Below are positions 7,636 to 15,572 of a stretch of 61,999 bases of DNA, one piece after another; the first letter of the stretch is position 1, and the number at the start of each line of letters is the position of its first letter. Source of the DNA: an uncultured Aeriscardovia sp. GTDB taxonomy: Bacteria; Actinomycetota; Actinomycetes; Actinomycetales; Bifidobacteriaceae. Below the pieces are notes generated by a model. That model did no database searches. It saw nothing but the letters and a program-made list of their open reading frames with translations, and was not told the origin of the DNA. Both the position numbers and the translations under genes were made by a program. The stretch covers positions 1 through 61,999 of the forward strand of contig CAIFER010000002.1 in NCBI GenBank assembly GCA_903789525.1, read 5' to 3'.

Positions 7636-9714
7636 ATGACAGCTCACACAACAACGTTTGCGCTAGCCGCATCTGGGCGTGCGCTCACGTGGACGGGGAA
7701 TGGAGAATACGTTCGCATTGACGCGTGGGGTCCTGACGCCGTCCGCGTCCGCGCTGCGAAGATGCATCCGGTTGAAGACACCGAGTGGGCGCTTCTCCCT
7801 TCTCCGGACTCGCATTCGAATCAGTCTCCTGTCAGCGTTCAGATTGACGACGAAAAAGGTACGGCAACACTGCGCACTGGGAAAATCGAGGTGAGAGCAA
7901 CGGCTCATGCGTGGGATTGCTCGTGTCACCTTGATTTTCTGAAAGTGCAGAAAGATGGGACGCTGACTCCTCTCTTCCAAGAACGTCCATCGGGCGGATC
8001 GCTGCAACTCAATGCCCGTAACTACGAAGCGATCATCGGCGGCGACGAGAAGATCACAGCAAGTTTCACGGCTCCGGAAGATGAGCATCTGTACGGGATG
8101 GGCGAATATCAGAACACTCCGCTTGATCTGAAGGGATCGACGCTCGAGCTCGCTCATCGCAATTCGCAAGCGTCTGTTCCGTTCGTGCTGTCGAGCGCGG
8201 GGTACGGTTTCTTGTGGAACAATCCGGCAATCGGTCGGGTCTCCTTCTCGCGCAATGTGACTCAGTGGGTTGCGGACTCTGCTCGTCAGCTTGACTACTG
8301 GGTGACGGTCGGAGATAGTCCAGCTCGCATTGAGGCCAATTACGCGGATGCGACCGGTCATGCTCCGCGCATGCCGAAGTGGGGAATGGGCTTTTGGCAG
8401 TGCAAGCTGCGGTATTGGAATCAGCAGCAAGTTCTCGACGTTGCACACGAGTTCAAGAAGCGTGGAATTCCTCTTGACGTGATCGTCATCGACTTCTTCC
8501 ATTGGCCGCACATGGGCGACTACAGGTTCGAAAAAGAATTCTGGCCGGATCCGAAGGCGATGTGCGACGAACTGCACGAGCTGGGCATCAAGGTCATGGT
8601 GTCAGTGTGGCCACAAGTGGCGCTCGACTCAGAGAACTATCAGGAGATGCGAGCAAAAAATCTGTTAGTCACCGCTGATCGCGGAGTCGACGTCGGCATG
8701 ATGTTTGAAGGGCCGAGTCAGTTCTACGATGCGACGAATCCATCCGCTCGCCAGTATGTGTGGGACAAGTGTCGGAAGAACTACGCTGATATGGGCGTTG
8801 ACGCGTTCTGGCTGGATGAAGCTGAGCCGGAGTATTTGGGCTATTACTTTGAGAATTACCGGTATTACGCAGGTCCTGCTCAACAAGTTGGCAATATTTA
8901 TCCGCGCGAGTATGACCGCGGATTCTATGAAGGTCAGGAGCAGATGGGTCGAGATGGCTCCATTGTCAACTTGACCCGTTGCGCATGGGCAGGTTCTCAG
9001 CGATATGGCGCATTGGTGTGGTCTGGAGACGTCGGTTCTACCTTTGCTGATTTGCGCAGTCAGATTGTGTGCGCGATTCAAATGGGCGTCGCAGGAATCC
9101 CTTGGTTCACCACTGATATGGGCGGTTTCCACGATGGACGGATCGATACGCCAGAATTCCGTGAGCTGTTCCTGCGGTGGGCACAGTTTGAAACGTTCTT
9201 GCCGGTCATGCGCAACCATGGAGATCGGTCAAAGCTGAATGCTGATGGCAGTATGAAGGAGCAGATTCATGCGGCTGATGGGTCTCGCCGATCGCCGTCA
9301 GGAGCGGACAATGAGCCGTGGAGCATGGGCGATGAGGTTGAAAAGGTCCTGCGAAAGTTCATTGGCATCCGTGAGATTGTGCGCCCGTACACTGCTGAGC
9401 TTTTCGAACAGGCACATCACGACGGTCAGCCACTCGTTCGCGGTCTGTTCTATGAGTTCCCACATGATCGCGCAGCTGCAGAGATCGGCGATGAATTCAT
9501 GTACGGTCCGGATCTGCTCGTTGCACCTGTGACACATGAAGGAGACCGGAAGCGCGAGGTTTATCTGCCAGGTGATCACTCGGTTTCGTGGACGGATGTG
9601 CGCAGTGGAAAGGTGTATGAAGGTGGACAGACGATCTCATGTGATGCGCCGCTGTCTTCGGTGCCTGTTTTAGCGCGCGATGGGAAAGATCACGGGCTCG
9701 CTGGTCAGCTGTAA
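7636..9714 (+). CDS. GH31 alpha-xylosidase (YicI/XylS type)
   Basis: This 692-residue GH31 enzyme has the N-terminal beta-sandwich followed by the catalytic barrel. WLDEAEPEY carries the nucleophile (D394), and the E-P-E pattern after it is that of alpha-xylosidases more than alpha-glucosidases. GDVGSTFADL carries the probable acid/base (D465). FHWPHMGDYRF and LPVMRNHGD are further family blocks. ATG 7636 follows AGAAAGAAG. No signal peptide is seen. Removing alpha-1,6-xylose from xyloglucan oligosaccharides would expose a glucan backbone for the GH5 enzyme and the GH94 phosphorylase next door. Alpha-glucosidase activity remains possible. Confidence 0.85.
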   Translation: MTAHTTTFALAASGRALTWTGNGEYVRIDAWGPDAVRVRAAKMHPVEDTEWALLPSPDSHSNQSPVSVQIDDEKGTATLRTGKIEVRATAHAWDCSCHLDFLKVQKDGTLTPLFQERPSGGSLQLNARNYEAIIGGDEKITASFTAPEDEHLYGMGEYQNTPLDLKGSTLELAHRNSQASVPFVLSSAGYGFLWNNPAIGRVSFSRNVTQWVADSARQLDYWVTVGDSPARIEANYADATGHAPRMPKWGMGFWQCKLRYWNQQQVLDVAHEFKKRGIPLDVIVIDFFHWPHMGDYRFEKEFWPDPKAMCDELHELGIKVMVSVWPQVALDSENYQEMRAKNLLVTADRGVDVGMMFEGPSQFYDATNPSARQYVWDKCRKNYADMGVDAFWLDEAEPEYLGYYFENYRYYAGPAQQVGNIYPREYDRGFYEGQEQMGRDGSIVNLTRCAWAGSQRYGALVWSGDVGSTFADLRSQIVCAIQMGVAGIPWFTTDMGGFHDGRIDTPEFRELFLRWAQFETFLPVMRNHGDRSKLNADGSMKEQIHAADGSRRSPSGADNEPWSMGDEVEKVLRKFIGIREIVRPYTAELFEQAHHDGQPLVRGLFYEFPHDRAAAEIGDEFMYGPDLLVAPVTHEGDRKREVYLPGDHSVSWTDVRSGKVYEGGQTISCDAPLSSVPVLARDGKDHGLAGQL

Positions 9715-9739
9715 AGACCCTTCCTTTTCTATGCAGGTT

Positions 9740-10633
9740 CTATGCATCAGCCTTCGCGAGAGTGTACTTCAGCAGGCACCCATCCGAAGGCTCGTACAGT
9801 GAAGGATCCAGGAGGTGCTTCCACTCGGCTGCCGGGAAAAGATAGTGCGAGCTGTCAACCCATTCACGGGTGAGATCGCTCACGTCACCGGTAATCCAGC
9901 GGATCTGGAGGCCGTCCATCGCGCTCATAGCCAATCGCCAGAGATGATGGAATTGCTCTTCATCAAAGCCGTCAGGAAGCACCCACGGCAGCTTTGTCAT
10001 CCACTGCCAATTGCGGTCATAGCGAGTGACGAAATAGTTGTGTGCCGGGTGATCTTCTCGCAGCGCCTCGCCGTTGAGCGTTGAGAAGAGCCTGACGAGC
10101 TCCGGGCGGTGAACGTTGTAAATCACCTGATTGAGGCAATAGCGCGGGAAGTAGTAGACGGTGTGCCCATCGCTGTCTGTTCCAGCTGAATGACCGAACG
10201 TGAGCAGACCGCTCGTCAACGTCTCATAGCCCTCATCGAGAACCATTGTCAGCAAGTCGGATTTCGTGTGAATGTAGTGGTACAACGCGGATTCGGTCAG
10301 ACCAGCCTTATCCGCGACTTCTTGCAGGCTCATACCGGTGAATCCCTTGGCCGATATGATTTCGCTTGCTGCCTGGATCACAATTTGTTTGCGCTCTTCT
10401 TTGCTCAGGCGCTTGGCATCGGCATTCGGGACAGGGGAGTGGTCGACTGTCATTTCACCGCTTGCTGACCGGCGCACTGCAACGCGACCATGAGATGTGA
10501 CAGGGTGTGAAACTGGAATTTGCTTCCGCAGATTGGCTGGGAGCTGTGCAGTTTGTGGTGATTTCATCTCTTCCCACAGCGGCTGGTCCAGTATCTTATC
10601 CCATACGTCAGCGTCAGTGTGTAGGTGCGTCAT
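9740..10633 (-). CDS. TetR/AcrR family regulator of the glucan locus (first paralogue)
   Basis: This 297-residue TetR-type regulator has the HTH domain displaced by an unusual leader of about 75 residues. The recognition region is FTGMSLQEVADKAG then ESALYHYIHTKSDLL. ATG 10633 sits behind AGAAAG; an ATG 6 nt upstream also exists. It is divergent from the GH94 gene and convergent with GH31, so local control of cellobiose phosphorylase is likely. It is clearly paralogous to the TetR gene at 13474-14409, sharing the HTH and the C-terminal block AMSAMDG...R W..G..SDL. The inducer would be a sugar, but this cannot be read from the sequence. Confidence 0.85.
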   Translation of the reverse strand: MTHLHTDADVWDKILDQPLWEEMKSPQTAQLPANLRKQIPVSHPVTSHGRVAVRRSASGEMTVDHSPVPNADAKRLSKEERKQIVIQAASEIISAKGFTGMSLQEVADKAGLTESALYHYIHTKSDLLTMVLDEGYETLTSGLLTFGHSAGTDSDGHTVYYFPRYCLNQVIYNVHRPELVRLFSTLNGEALREDHPAHNYFVTRYDRNWQWMTKLPWVLPDGFDEEQFHHLWRLAMSAMDGLQIRWITGDVSDLTREWVDSSHYLFPAAEWKHLLDPSLYEPSDGCLLKYTLAKADA

Positions 10634-10639
10634 GATCAT

Positions 10640-10864
10640 CTTTCTAGCGATGTAAAGCTACATTGCTATCAACAATGTTATCAACAGAGACAAGTGTACG
10701 TGAGTCAGACTGGTTCTGAACACCTGTTTTCTGGGTTTTACATTCTATTTATGCCTCTCTGCTATCGATAACTTTATTGATAAGTGGTAGCCTGAAATGG
10801 TGCAAAAGGCCCGGCAGAGAAGCTGAGCTGCTAGTGTGCATCGCGTGTCGGTGCTGTGGAAGCG
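10640..10864. promoter_or_regulatory. Divergent promoter/operator region between tetR and GH94
   Basis: This 0.2 kb region is AT-rich and full of short symmetric words. ATGTA-AAGC-TACAT starts about 17 bp upstream of the tetR start. TATCAACA is repeated at 10667 and 10679, the second copy inside TGTTATCAACA. TGTACGTGAGTCA lies at 10695-10707, and the palindrome TATCGATA near 10763. Closely related TGTACGTACGAGTCA occurs in front of the second tetR gene. These are candidate TetR operators; the exact promoter is not assigned. Confidence 0.45.
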
Positions 10865-10873
10865 ATGGTGAGT

Positions 10874-13480
10874 ATGAAATTCGGTCATTTTGATGACGCT
10901 CGACGGGAGTATGTGATCGAGACTCCTGCAACGCCATTGCCGTGGATCAACTATTTAGGGAATGAAGACTTCTTTGGGCTCATCTCCCAGACGGGTGGCG
11001 GTTACGATTTCTACCGCGATGCAAAACTGCGCCGTATCACCCGGTATCGGTACAACGGTGTCCCGGCAGACAATGGATCTCGTAGTTTCTATATTTCCCT
11101 CATGGGCAAAGATGGGAAGCCGATCAGCACATTTAGCCCGACGTATCTGCCTTCTCGCACTCATCTGGACCGCTATTGCTGTCGTCACGGAATGGGATAC
11201 ACGGTCTTCGAGACGCAGTGCCACGGTATTTCCAGCACGCTGACTGCATTTGTTCCGCTGCACACGAATGCTGAAGTCGATCAGCTGAGTGTGACGAATA
11301 CGACCGATCACGCGCTCACAGTCGATGTCACAGCTGCAATCGAATGGTGCTTGTGGGATGCAGTGGATGATTCCACGAACTTCCAGCGCAATCTGTCAAC
11401 CGGTGAGGTAGAGATCGAGCTCCCTACCAGTGGGTGCGATGAAGCAGCTGTCAAAGCGGCGACCGAACAGTATGGCACTGTTTCCAGCACGATCTACCAC
11501 AAGACCGAATTCAAAGAGCGCCGCAACCATTACGCCTTCTTCTCTGTCAACTCCCCGGTTATTGGTTTTGACACCGATCGTGCCACGTTCCTCGGCCAAT
11601 TCAATGGGTGGGACCGCCCAGACGCTATCACCAGCGGGAAAGCGTTCAATTCTGTGGCACACGGGTGGTCTCCGATCGCGGCTCCACGCACGCGCATCAC
11701 TCTCGCACCAGGGCAGAGCCATACGTTCGTCTACGTCCTCGGATACATCGAAGTGCCGAAAGATCAGAAGTGGGAAGATCCGTCGGATCCTGCAAAAGTT
11801 GGCATCATCAACAAGAAGCCGGCGCATGAGCTTATCGCTCGATTCAGCAGCCCAGAGCAAGTGCAGCAAGCTCTCGATCAGCTCCGCGACTATTGGACGA
11901 AGCTCCTCTCCGTCTTCCAGGTCTCGACCGGTCAGCAGGGCGTGGACCGCATGGCCAACATCTGGAATCAGTACCAGTGCATGGTCACGTTCAACCTGTC
12001 GCGTTCGGCCTCATATTTTGAGTCCGGAATTGGGCGCGGAATGGGCTTCCGCGATTCCAACCAAGATATTTTGGGCTTCGTGCACATGATTCCGCAGCGT
12101 GCCCGTCAGCGCATTCTCGACCTGGCCAGCACGCAATTGCCAGACGGTTCCGCATGGCATCAGTACCAGCCGCTGACGAAGAAGGGCAATGCTGGCATTG
12201 GCGGTGGATTCAACGATGACCCACTCTGGCTCGTCGCTTCCACCTATGCGTACTTGGCTGAGACGGGGGATGTCTCCATCTTGAAGGAACCGGTCGTCTT
12301 CAACTCTGAAAAGGGGACGGAAAAGCCACTGTTGGAGCACTTGCGCCGATCTGTCAACTTCACGATTTCGCATCGCGGGCCACACGGCCTCCCCCTTATC
12401 GGTCGCGCCGATTGGAACGACTGCTTGAACCTCAACGCGTACACAGACACACCGGGCGAGAGCTTCCAGACTGTCAAGTCAAACAAGCCAGAGAATATCG
12501 CAGAATCTGTCTTCATCGGTGGCATGTTCGTTCTGTACGCAGGCCGGTACGTTCAGATTCTCCAGCAATTCGGCCGTGATTGTGGCATGAGCGAGAAGCA
12601 AGTCGATGATGAAATGAGCAGCGTCCGTCACTCGATCGCATCCATTCGGCAAGCTGTTGAGACCGCAGGATGGGATGGACAGTGGTTCAAGCGCGCATAC
12701 GATGCCAATTCCAACCCGGTCGGCTCTGACGCGTGCAAAGAAGGCAAGATTTTCATCGAGCCGCAGGGCATGTGCGTAATGGCTGGTATCGGGCTCAAAG
12801 ACGGGAAGGCGTCCCAAGCGCTCGCGTCCACGAAGAAGTTGCTGACATCCGATCTCGGCACGGCAATTTTGTGGCCAGCCTATTCGACGTATCATATCGA
12901 ACTCGGCGAAATCTCGTCCTATCCGCGTGGATACAAGGAAAACGGCGGAATCTTCTGCCACATCAACCCGTGGATTTCGATTGCAAACGCCGTCGCAGGC
13001 AATGATCAAGAAGCGTTCGACGGCTACTGGCGCATTTGCCCGTCGCATGTGGAATCGTACAGTGAGGTGCACAAGACTGAGCCGTACATCTACTGCCAAA
13101 TGGTTGCTGGTCCAGAGTCGTTTGCTCCGGGTGAGGGCAAGAATTCGTGGCTGACCGGCACGGCTGCGTGGACGTTCGTTGATTTGTCTCAGTATTTGCT
13201 CGGCATTCGTCCGACGCTCACCGGCCTTGGAATTGACCCGCATCTGCCAGCTGATCAGTTCCCGTCCGTGCACGTCACGCGCCAGTATCGCGGCACTACG
13301 TATCACATCCACCTCATTCACGACGGCCAGCGTTACCCAAACGACGAGCCGGAGCTGAGTGTGAATGGCAAGACGGTTCCGGCCTCATGCGTGAGTTATG
13401 AGGCGAGTGGGCGGATGATTCCAGTGATTCCGATTGCAGCTCCAGGCACAGCAAGTGAGGAGGTCGAAGTCCACTACTGA
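10874..13480 (+). CDS. cbp: GH94 cellobiose phosphorylase
   Basis: This protein of about 868 residues is slightly longer than typical cellobiose phosphorylases (about 810-830). The N terminus MKFGHFDDARREYVI and the PWINYLGNEDFFGLIS block are hallmarks of this GH94 branch. GRADWNDCLNL near residue 513 holds the catalytic aspartate region. ATG 10874 gives the usual family N terminus; in-frame ATG 10865 and GTG 10856 are alternatives. It phosphorolyses cellobiose to glucose-1-phosphate plus glucose in the cytoplasm, saving ATP. This is the natural last step after the GH5 and GH31 enzymes. The 3' end overlaps the convergent tetR gene by 7 bp. Confidence 0.92.
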   Translation: MKFGHFDDARREYVIETPATPLPWINYLGNEDFFGLISQTGGGYDFYRDAKLRRITRYRYNGVPADNGSRSFYISLMGKDGKPISTFSPTYLPSRTHLDRYCCRHGMGYTVFETQCHGISSTLTAFVPLHTNAEVDQLSVTNTTDHALTVDVTAAIEWCLWDAVDDSTNFQRNLSTGEVEIELPTSGCDEAAVKAATEQYGTVSSTIYHKTEFKERRNHYAFFSVNSPVIGFDTDRATFLGQFNGWDRPDAITSGKAFNSVAHGWSPIAAPRTRITLAPGQSHTFVYVLGYIEVPKDQKWEDPSDPAKVGIINKKPAHELIARFSSPEQVQQALDQLRDYWTKLLSVFQVSTGQQGVDRMANIWNQYQCMVTFNLSRSASYFESGIGRGMGFRDSNQDILGFVHMIPQRARQRILDLASTQLPDGSAWHQYQPLTKKGNAGIGGGFNDDPLWLVASTYAYLAETGDVSILKEPVVFNSEKGTEKPLLEHLRRSVNFTISHRGPHGLPLIGRADWNDCLNLNAYTDTPGESFQTVKSNKPENIAESVFIGGMFVLYAGRYVQILQQFGRDCGMSEKQVDDEMSSVRHSIASIRQAVETAGWDGQWFKRAYDANSNPVGSDACKEGKIFIEPQGMCVMAGIGLKDGKASQALASTKKLLTSDLGTAILWPAYSTYHIELGEISSYPRGYKENGGIFCHINPWISIANAVAGNDQEAFDGYWRICPSHVESYSEVHKTEPYIYCQMVAGPESFAPGEGKNSWLTGTAAWTFVDLSQYLLGIRPTLTGLGIDPHLPADQFPSVHVTRQYRGTTYHIHLIHDGQRYPNDEPELSVNGKTVPASCVSYEASGRMIPVIPIAAPGTASEEVEVHY

Positions 13481-14409
13481 GCTGTGACGTCGCCGGGGCC
13501 GAGTTTTCCGATGATTCCGACTGCCGGAGCAGAAGTGCCGAAGGCCGTATGAGGCAACAAGCACCCCTGCTCAGTGTCGTATTGCGACGGATCGAGGTAA
13601 TTGCCCCAAATTGCAGGTGGAAATAGCTCTTCGGAGAAATCGAGCCATGCGCCGACGAGGTCGCTGATTTCTCCGGATAGCCAGCGGTACTGTATGCCGT
13701 CCATCGCGCTCATAGCCAGCATCCACAGGGCTCGGAAGCGGTCGTTGCAACGGCTGTCGGCGAAGGTGAAAGCCGAGGGCGGATCGGGCTGTGGGTGATT
13801 CTGGTCAAGATATATGTCCGGAAGAACCCAGTTGAATCGGCGAATCCATTCCCAGTCGTGCTGGTAGCGGTCGGTGAAGAATCGATGCGCAGGATTGTTG
13901 GGATTGAGAGCCTCGCCGTTCAGCACGGCAAAAAGTTGGACGAGTTGCGGGCGTCGCTGGTTGAAAACGACTTGACGTAAGCAGGAAGCCGGGTAGTAGT
14001 AGACCGCGTGACCGTCGGCATCCACACCTCGGGCGTGACCATACGTGTAAAGGTCGTCCTCCGGAGTGTCATAGGCCTGATCGAGCACCATCGTCAGCAA
14101 GTCGGATTTCGTGTGAATGTAGTGATAGAGAGCCGCTTCGGTAATGTGCGCACGATCGGCAACATCTTGCAAACTCATTCCTGAAAAGCCGAGCTGAGAA
14201 ATGATTTCAGTTGCAGCCTGCACGATCTGTTTGCGTCTCTCCGGCGGTTTCATTCGCAACTTAACGGGTGACTTCGAGGTTCGTGAGGAAGGAGTTGCAG
14301 AGTGTTTCTGCGTCTGCTTGCGCGCTTCTGTCTGCTTTTGCTCTTGCTCATGATGACGAACATCTGCACTCTCACGACGATGAAGCTGACGCCATGCTGC
14401 GATTGTCAT
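13474..14409 (-). CDS. TetR/AcrR family regulator of the glucan locus (second paralogue)
   Basis: This 311-residue TetR regulator has a leader of about 75 polar residues rich in Gln, Arg and Lys before the HTH (FSGMSLQDVADRAH then EAALYHYIHTKSDLL). The open frame continues far upstream of 14409, but that part is antisense to tadA. ATG 14409 follows GGGAGACAAA, so it is the chosen start. It matches the regulator at 9740-10633 in HTH and C-terminal blocks, indicating local duplication around the phosphorylase gene. It is divergent from tadA and tail-to-tail with GH94 (7 bp overlap). It probably reads a related sugar signal. Confidence 0.85.
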   Translation of the reverse strand: MTIAAWRQLHRRESADVRHHEQEQKQTEARKQTQKHSATPSSRTSKSPVKLRMKPPERRKQIVQAATEIISQLGFSGMSLQDVADRAHITEAALYHYIHTKSDLLTMVLDQAYDTPEDDLYTYGHARGVDADGHAVYYYPASCLRQVVFNQRRPQLVQLFAVLNGEALNPNNPAHRFFTDRYQHDWEWIRRFNWVLPDIYLDQNHPQPDPPSAFTFADSRCNDRFRALWMLAMSAMDGIQYRWLSGEISDLVGAWLDFSEELFPPAIWGNYLDPSQYDTEQGCLLPHTAFGTSAPAVGIIGKLGPGDVTAQ

Positions 14410-14584
14410 TTTGTCTCCCTGGACAAAGATCAGATATGAATCATTGTACGTACGAGTCAAGAGTGGTGCTTTCGCGGTTGTTTTCACAAAAGTTTGATGA
14501 AAAATCAACACAACTGGGTTTGGAATGTGACAGTTCCCCGTTTGCTCCTTTACACTAGAAGAAGTTGGGAAAGAAAGGAATGCA

Positions 14585-15382
14585 ATGACTTTTGTCGATG
14601 AGTCGAGTGAGGAGGCTAGGCCAGGTCGCCCACAGCGTACCCTCGCCGATCGGTTGGCAGGGCAGGCTGGAGTACAGGCGGGGCTACGCTTTGTTCCCGC
14701 AATGAGACAGGCACTGCGCCAAGCAGAGCAAAAATCGGATGCGTCCGCTGAGGCTGCGGCAATTGCCAGTGGAGAGATTGCACGTCCAGGCATTGACGTG
14801 GGCAGCTCGTTTGCAGTGCGTGGGCCAGGTTTTCACCACGATTTGGCTGCCCTGGAAAAGAAGAAGGATGGCGATAAAGCTGCACAGTCTGCGGCTCAAC
14901 AGCTTGGCACCACTTCGATTGGTGACGTCACTGTTGACAATGCCCGGCTTTTGCGCGATGTTCCTGTCGGTGCAGTTGTCCTCGATCGCCACAATCGGAT
15001 GATTGCATACGGTCGCAATCGACGTAACGCAGACGGAGATCCGTTGGCGCATGCAGAGATTGAGGCTATGCGATCAGCTGCTGCTCGCCTGTATGACTGG
15101 AATCTCTCAGATTGCACGCTCGTTGTCACGCTAGAGCCGTGCCCAATGTGCGCAGGAGCAGCGGTTATGGCTCATATCGGCCGGATCGTTTTCGGTGCGT
15201 GGGATCCAAAGATGGGTGCATGCGGTTCGGTGTGGTCAATCCCAACGGATCCGCATGTTGGTGCCAAACCGGAAATCATCGGTGGCGTGCTTGAGCATGA
15301 CTGCCAGCAAGTGCTGACGAACTTCTTTGCACGTGTGCGAGCACAAAAGGGTCATCGTCCAGCAGCGTCTGCGCAGGAGTAA
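14585..15382 (+). CDS. tadA: tRNA adenosine(34) deaminase with a large insertion
   Basis: This 265-residue cytidine-deaminase-fold enzyme makes inosine at the wobble base of tRNA-Arg(ACG). Zinc ligands and catalytic glutamate are H156-A-E158 and P-C186-PM-C189, and GDPLAHAEIEAM is the usual context. Typical TadA is 150-170 residues. Here the first helix (AMRQALRQAEQ, residues 39-49) is separated from DVPVGAVV (residue 125) by roughly 70 extra polar, alanine-rich residues, and another 35 residues precede the helix. ATG 14585 follows AAGAAAGGAATGCA. A housekeeping function is expected because all catalytic residues are intact. Confidence 0.9.
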   Translation: MTFVDESSEEARPGRPQRTLADRLAGQAGVQAGLRFVPAMRQALRQAEQKSDASAEAAAIASGEIARPGIDVGSSFAVRGPGFHHDLAALEKKKDGDKAAQSAAQQLGTTSIGDVTVDNARLLRDVPVGAVVLDRHNRMIAYGRNRRNADGDPLAHAEIEAMRSAAARLYDWNLSDCTLVVTLEPCPMCAGAAVMAHIGRIVFGAWDPKMGACGSVWSIPTDPHVGAKPEIIGGVLEHDCQQVLTNFFARVRAQKGHRPAASAQE

Positions 15383-15407
15383 ATCCGAGCTCGATTCAAG
15401 CTGGGTT

Positions 15408-15437
15408 CACGTTGAACTGAACCACGTTGAACTGAAG
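15408..15437 (+). repeat. Two tandem 15-bp repeats downstream of tadA
   Basis: CACGTTGAACTGAAC (15408-15422) is followed directly by CACGTTGAACTGAAG (15423-15437), between the tadA stop and its terminator. No function is evident. Confidence 0.6.
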
Positions 15438-15478
15438 CCAGTGCAAAGCCAGCGCAAGTGCACTCTTTCAGTTCTGAG

Positions 15479-15530
15479 AAGCCTCCACATCTCTGTATCA
15501 GGGGAGTGGAGGCTTTCTTTATATCTTTTT
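15479..15530 (+). terminator. Rho-independent terminator of tadA
   Basis: AAGCCTCCAC (15479-15488) pairs perfectly with GTGGAGGCTT (15506-15515), followed by a T-rich tract up to 15531. It lies 40 bp from the end of the convergent YhgE gene. Confidence 0.85.
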
Positions 15531-15572
15531 GTCTCCTAGCACACATTTGCAGTCACAATTGCAAGGACTGAT

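Noticed and set aside
13474-14793. 439-residue reading of the second TetR gene
   Set aside because: The N-terminal 128 residues are antisense to tadA and rich in Ser/Pro/Arg. ATG 14409 with GGGAGACAAA before it gives a normal protein.
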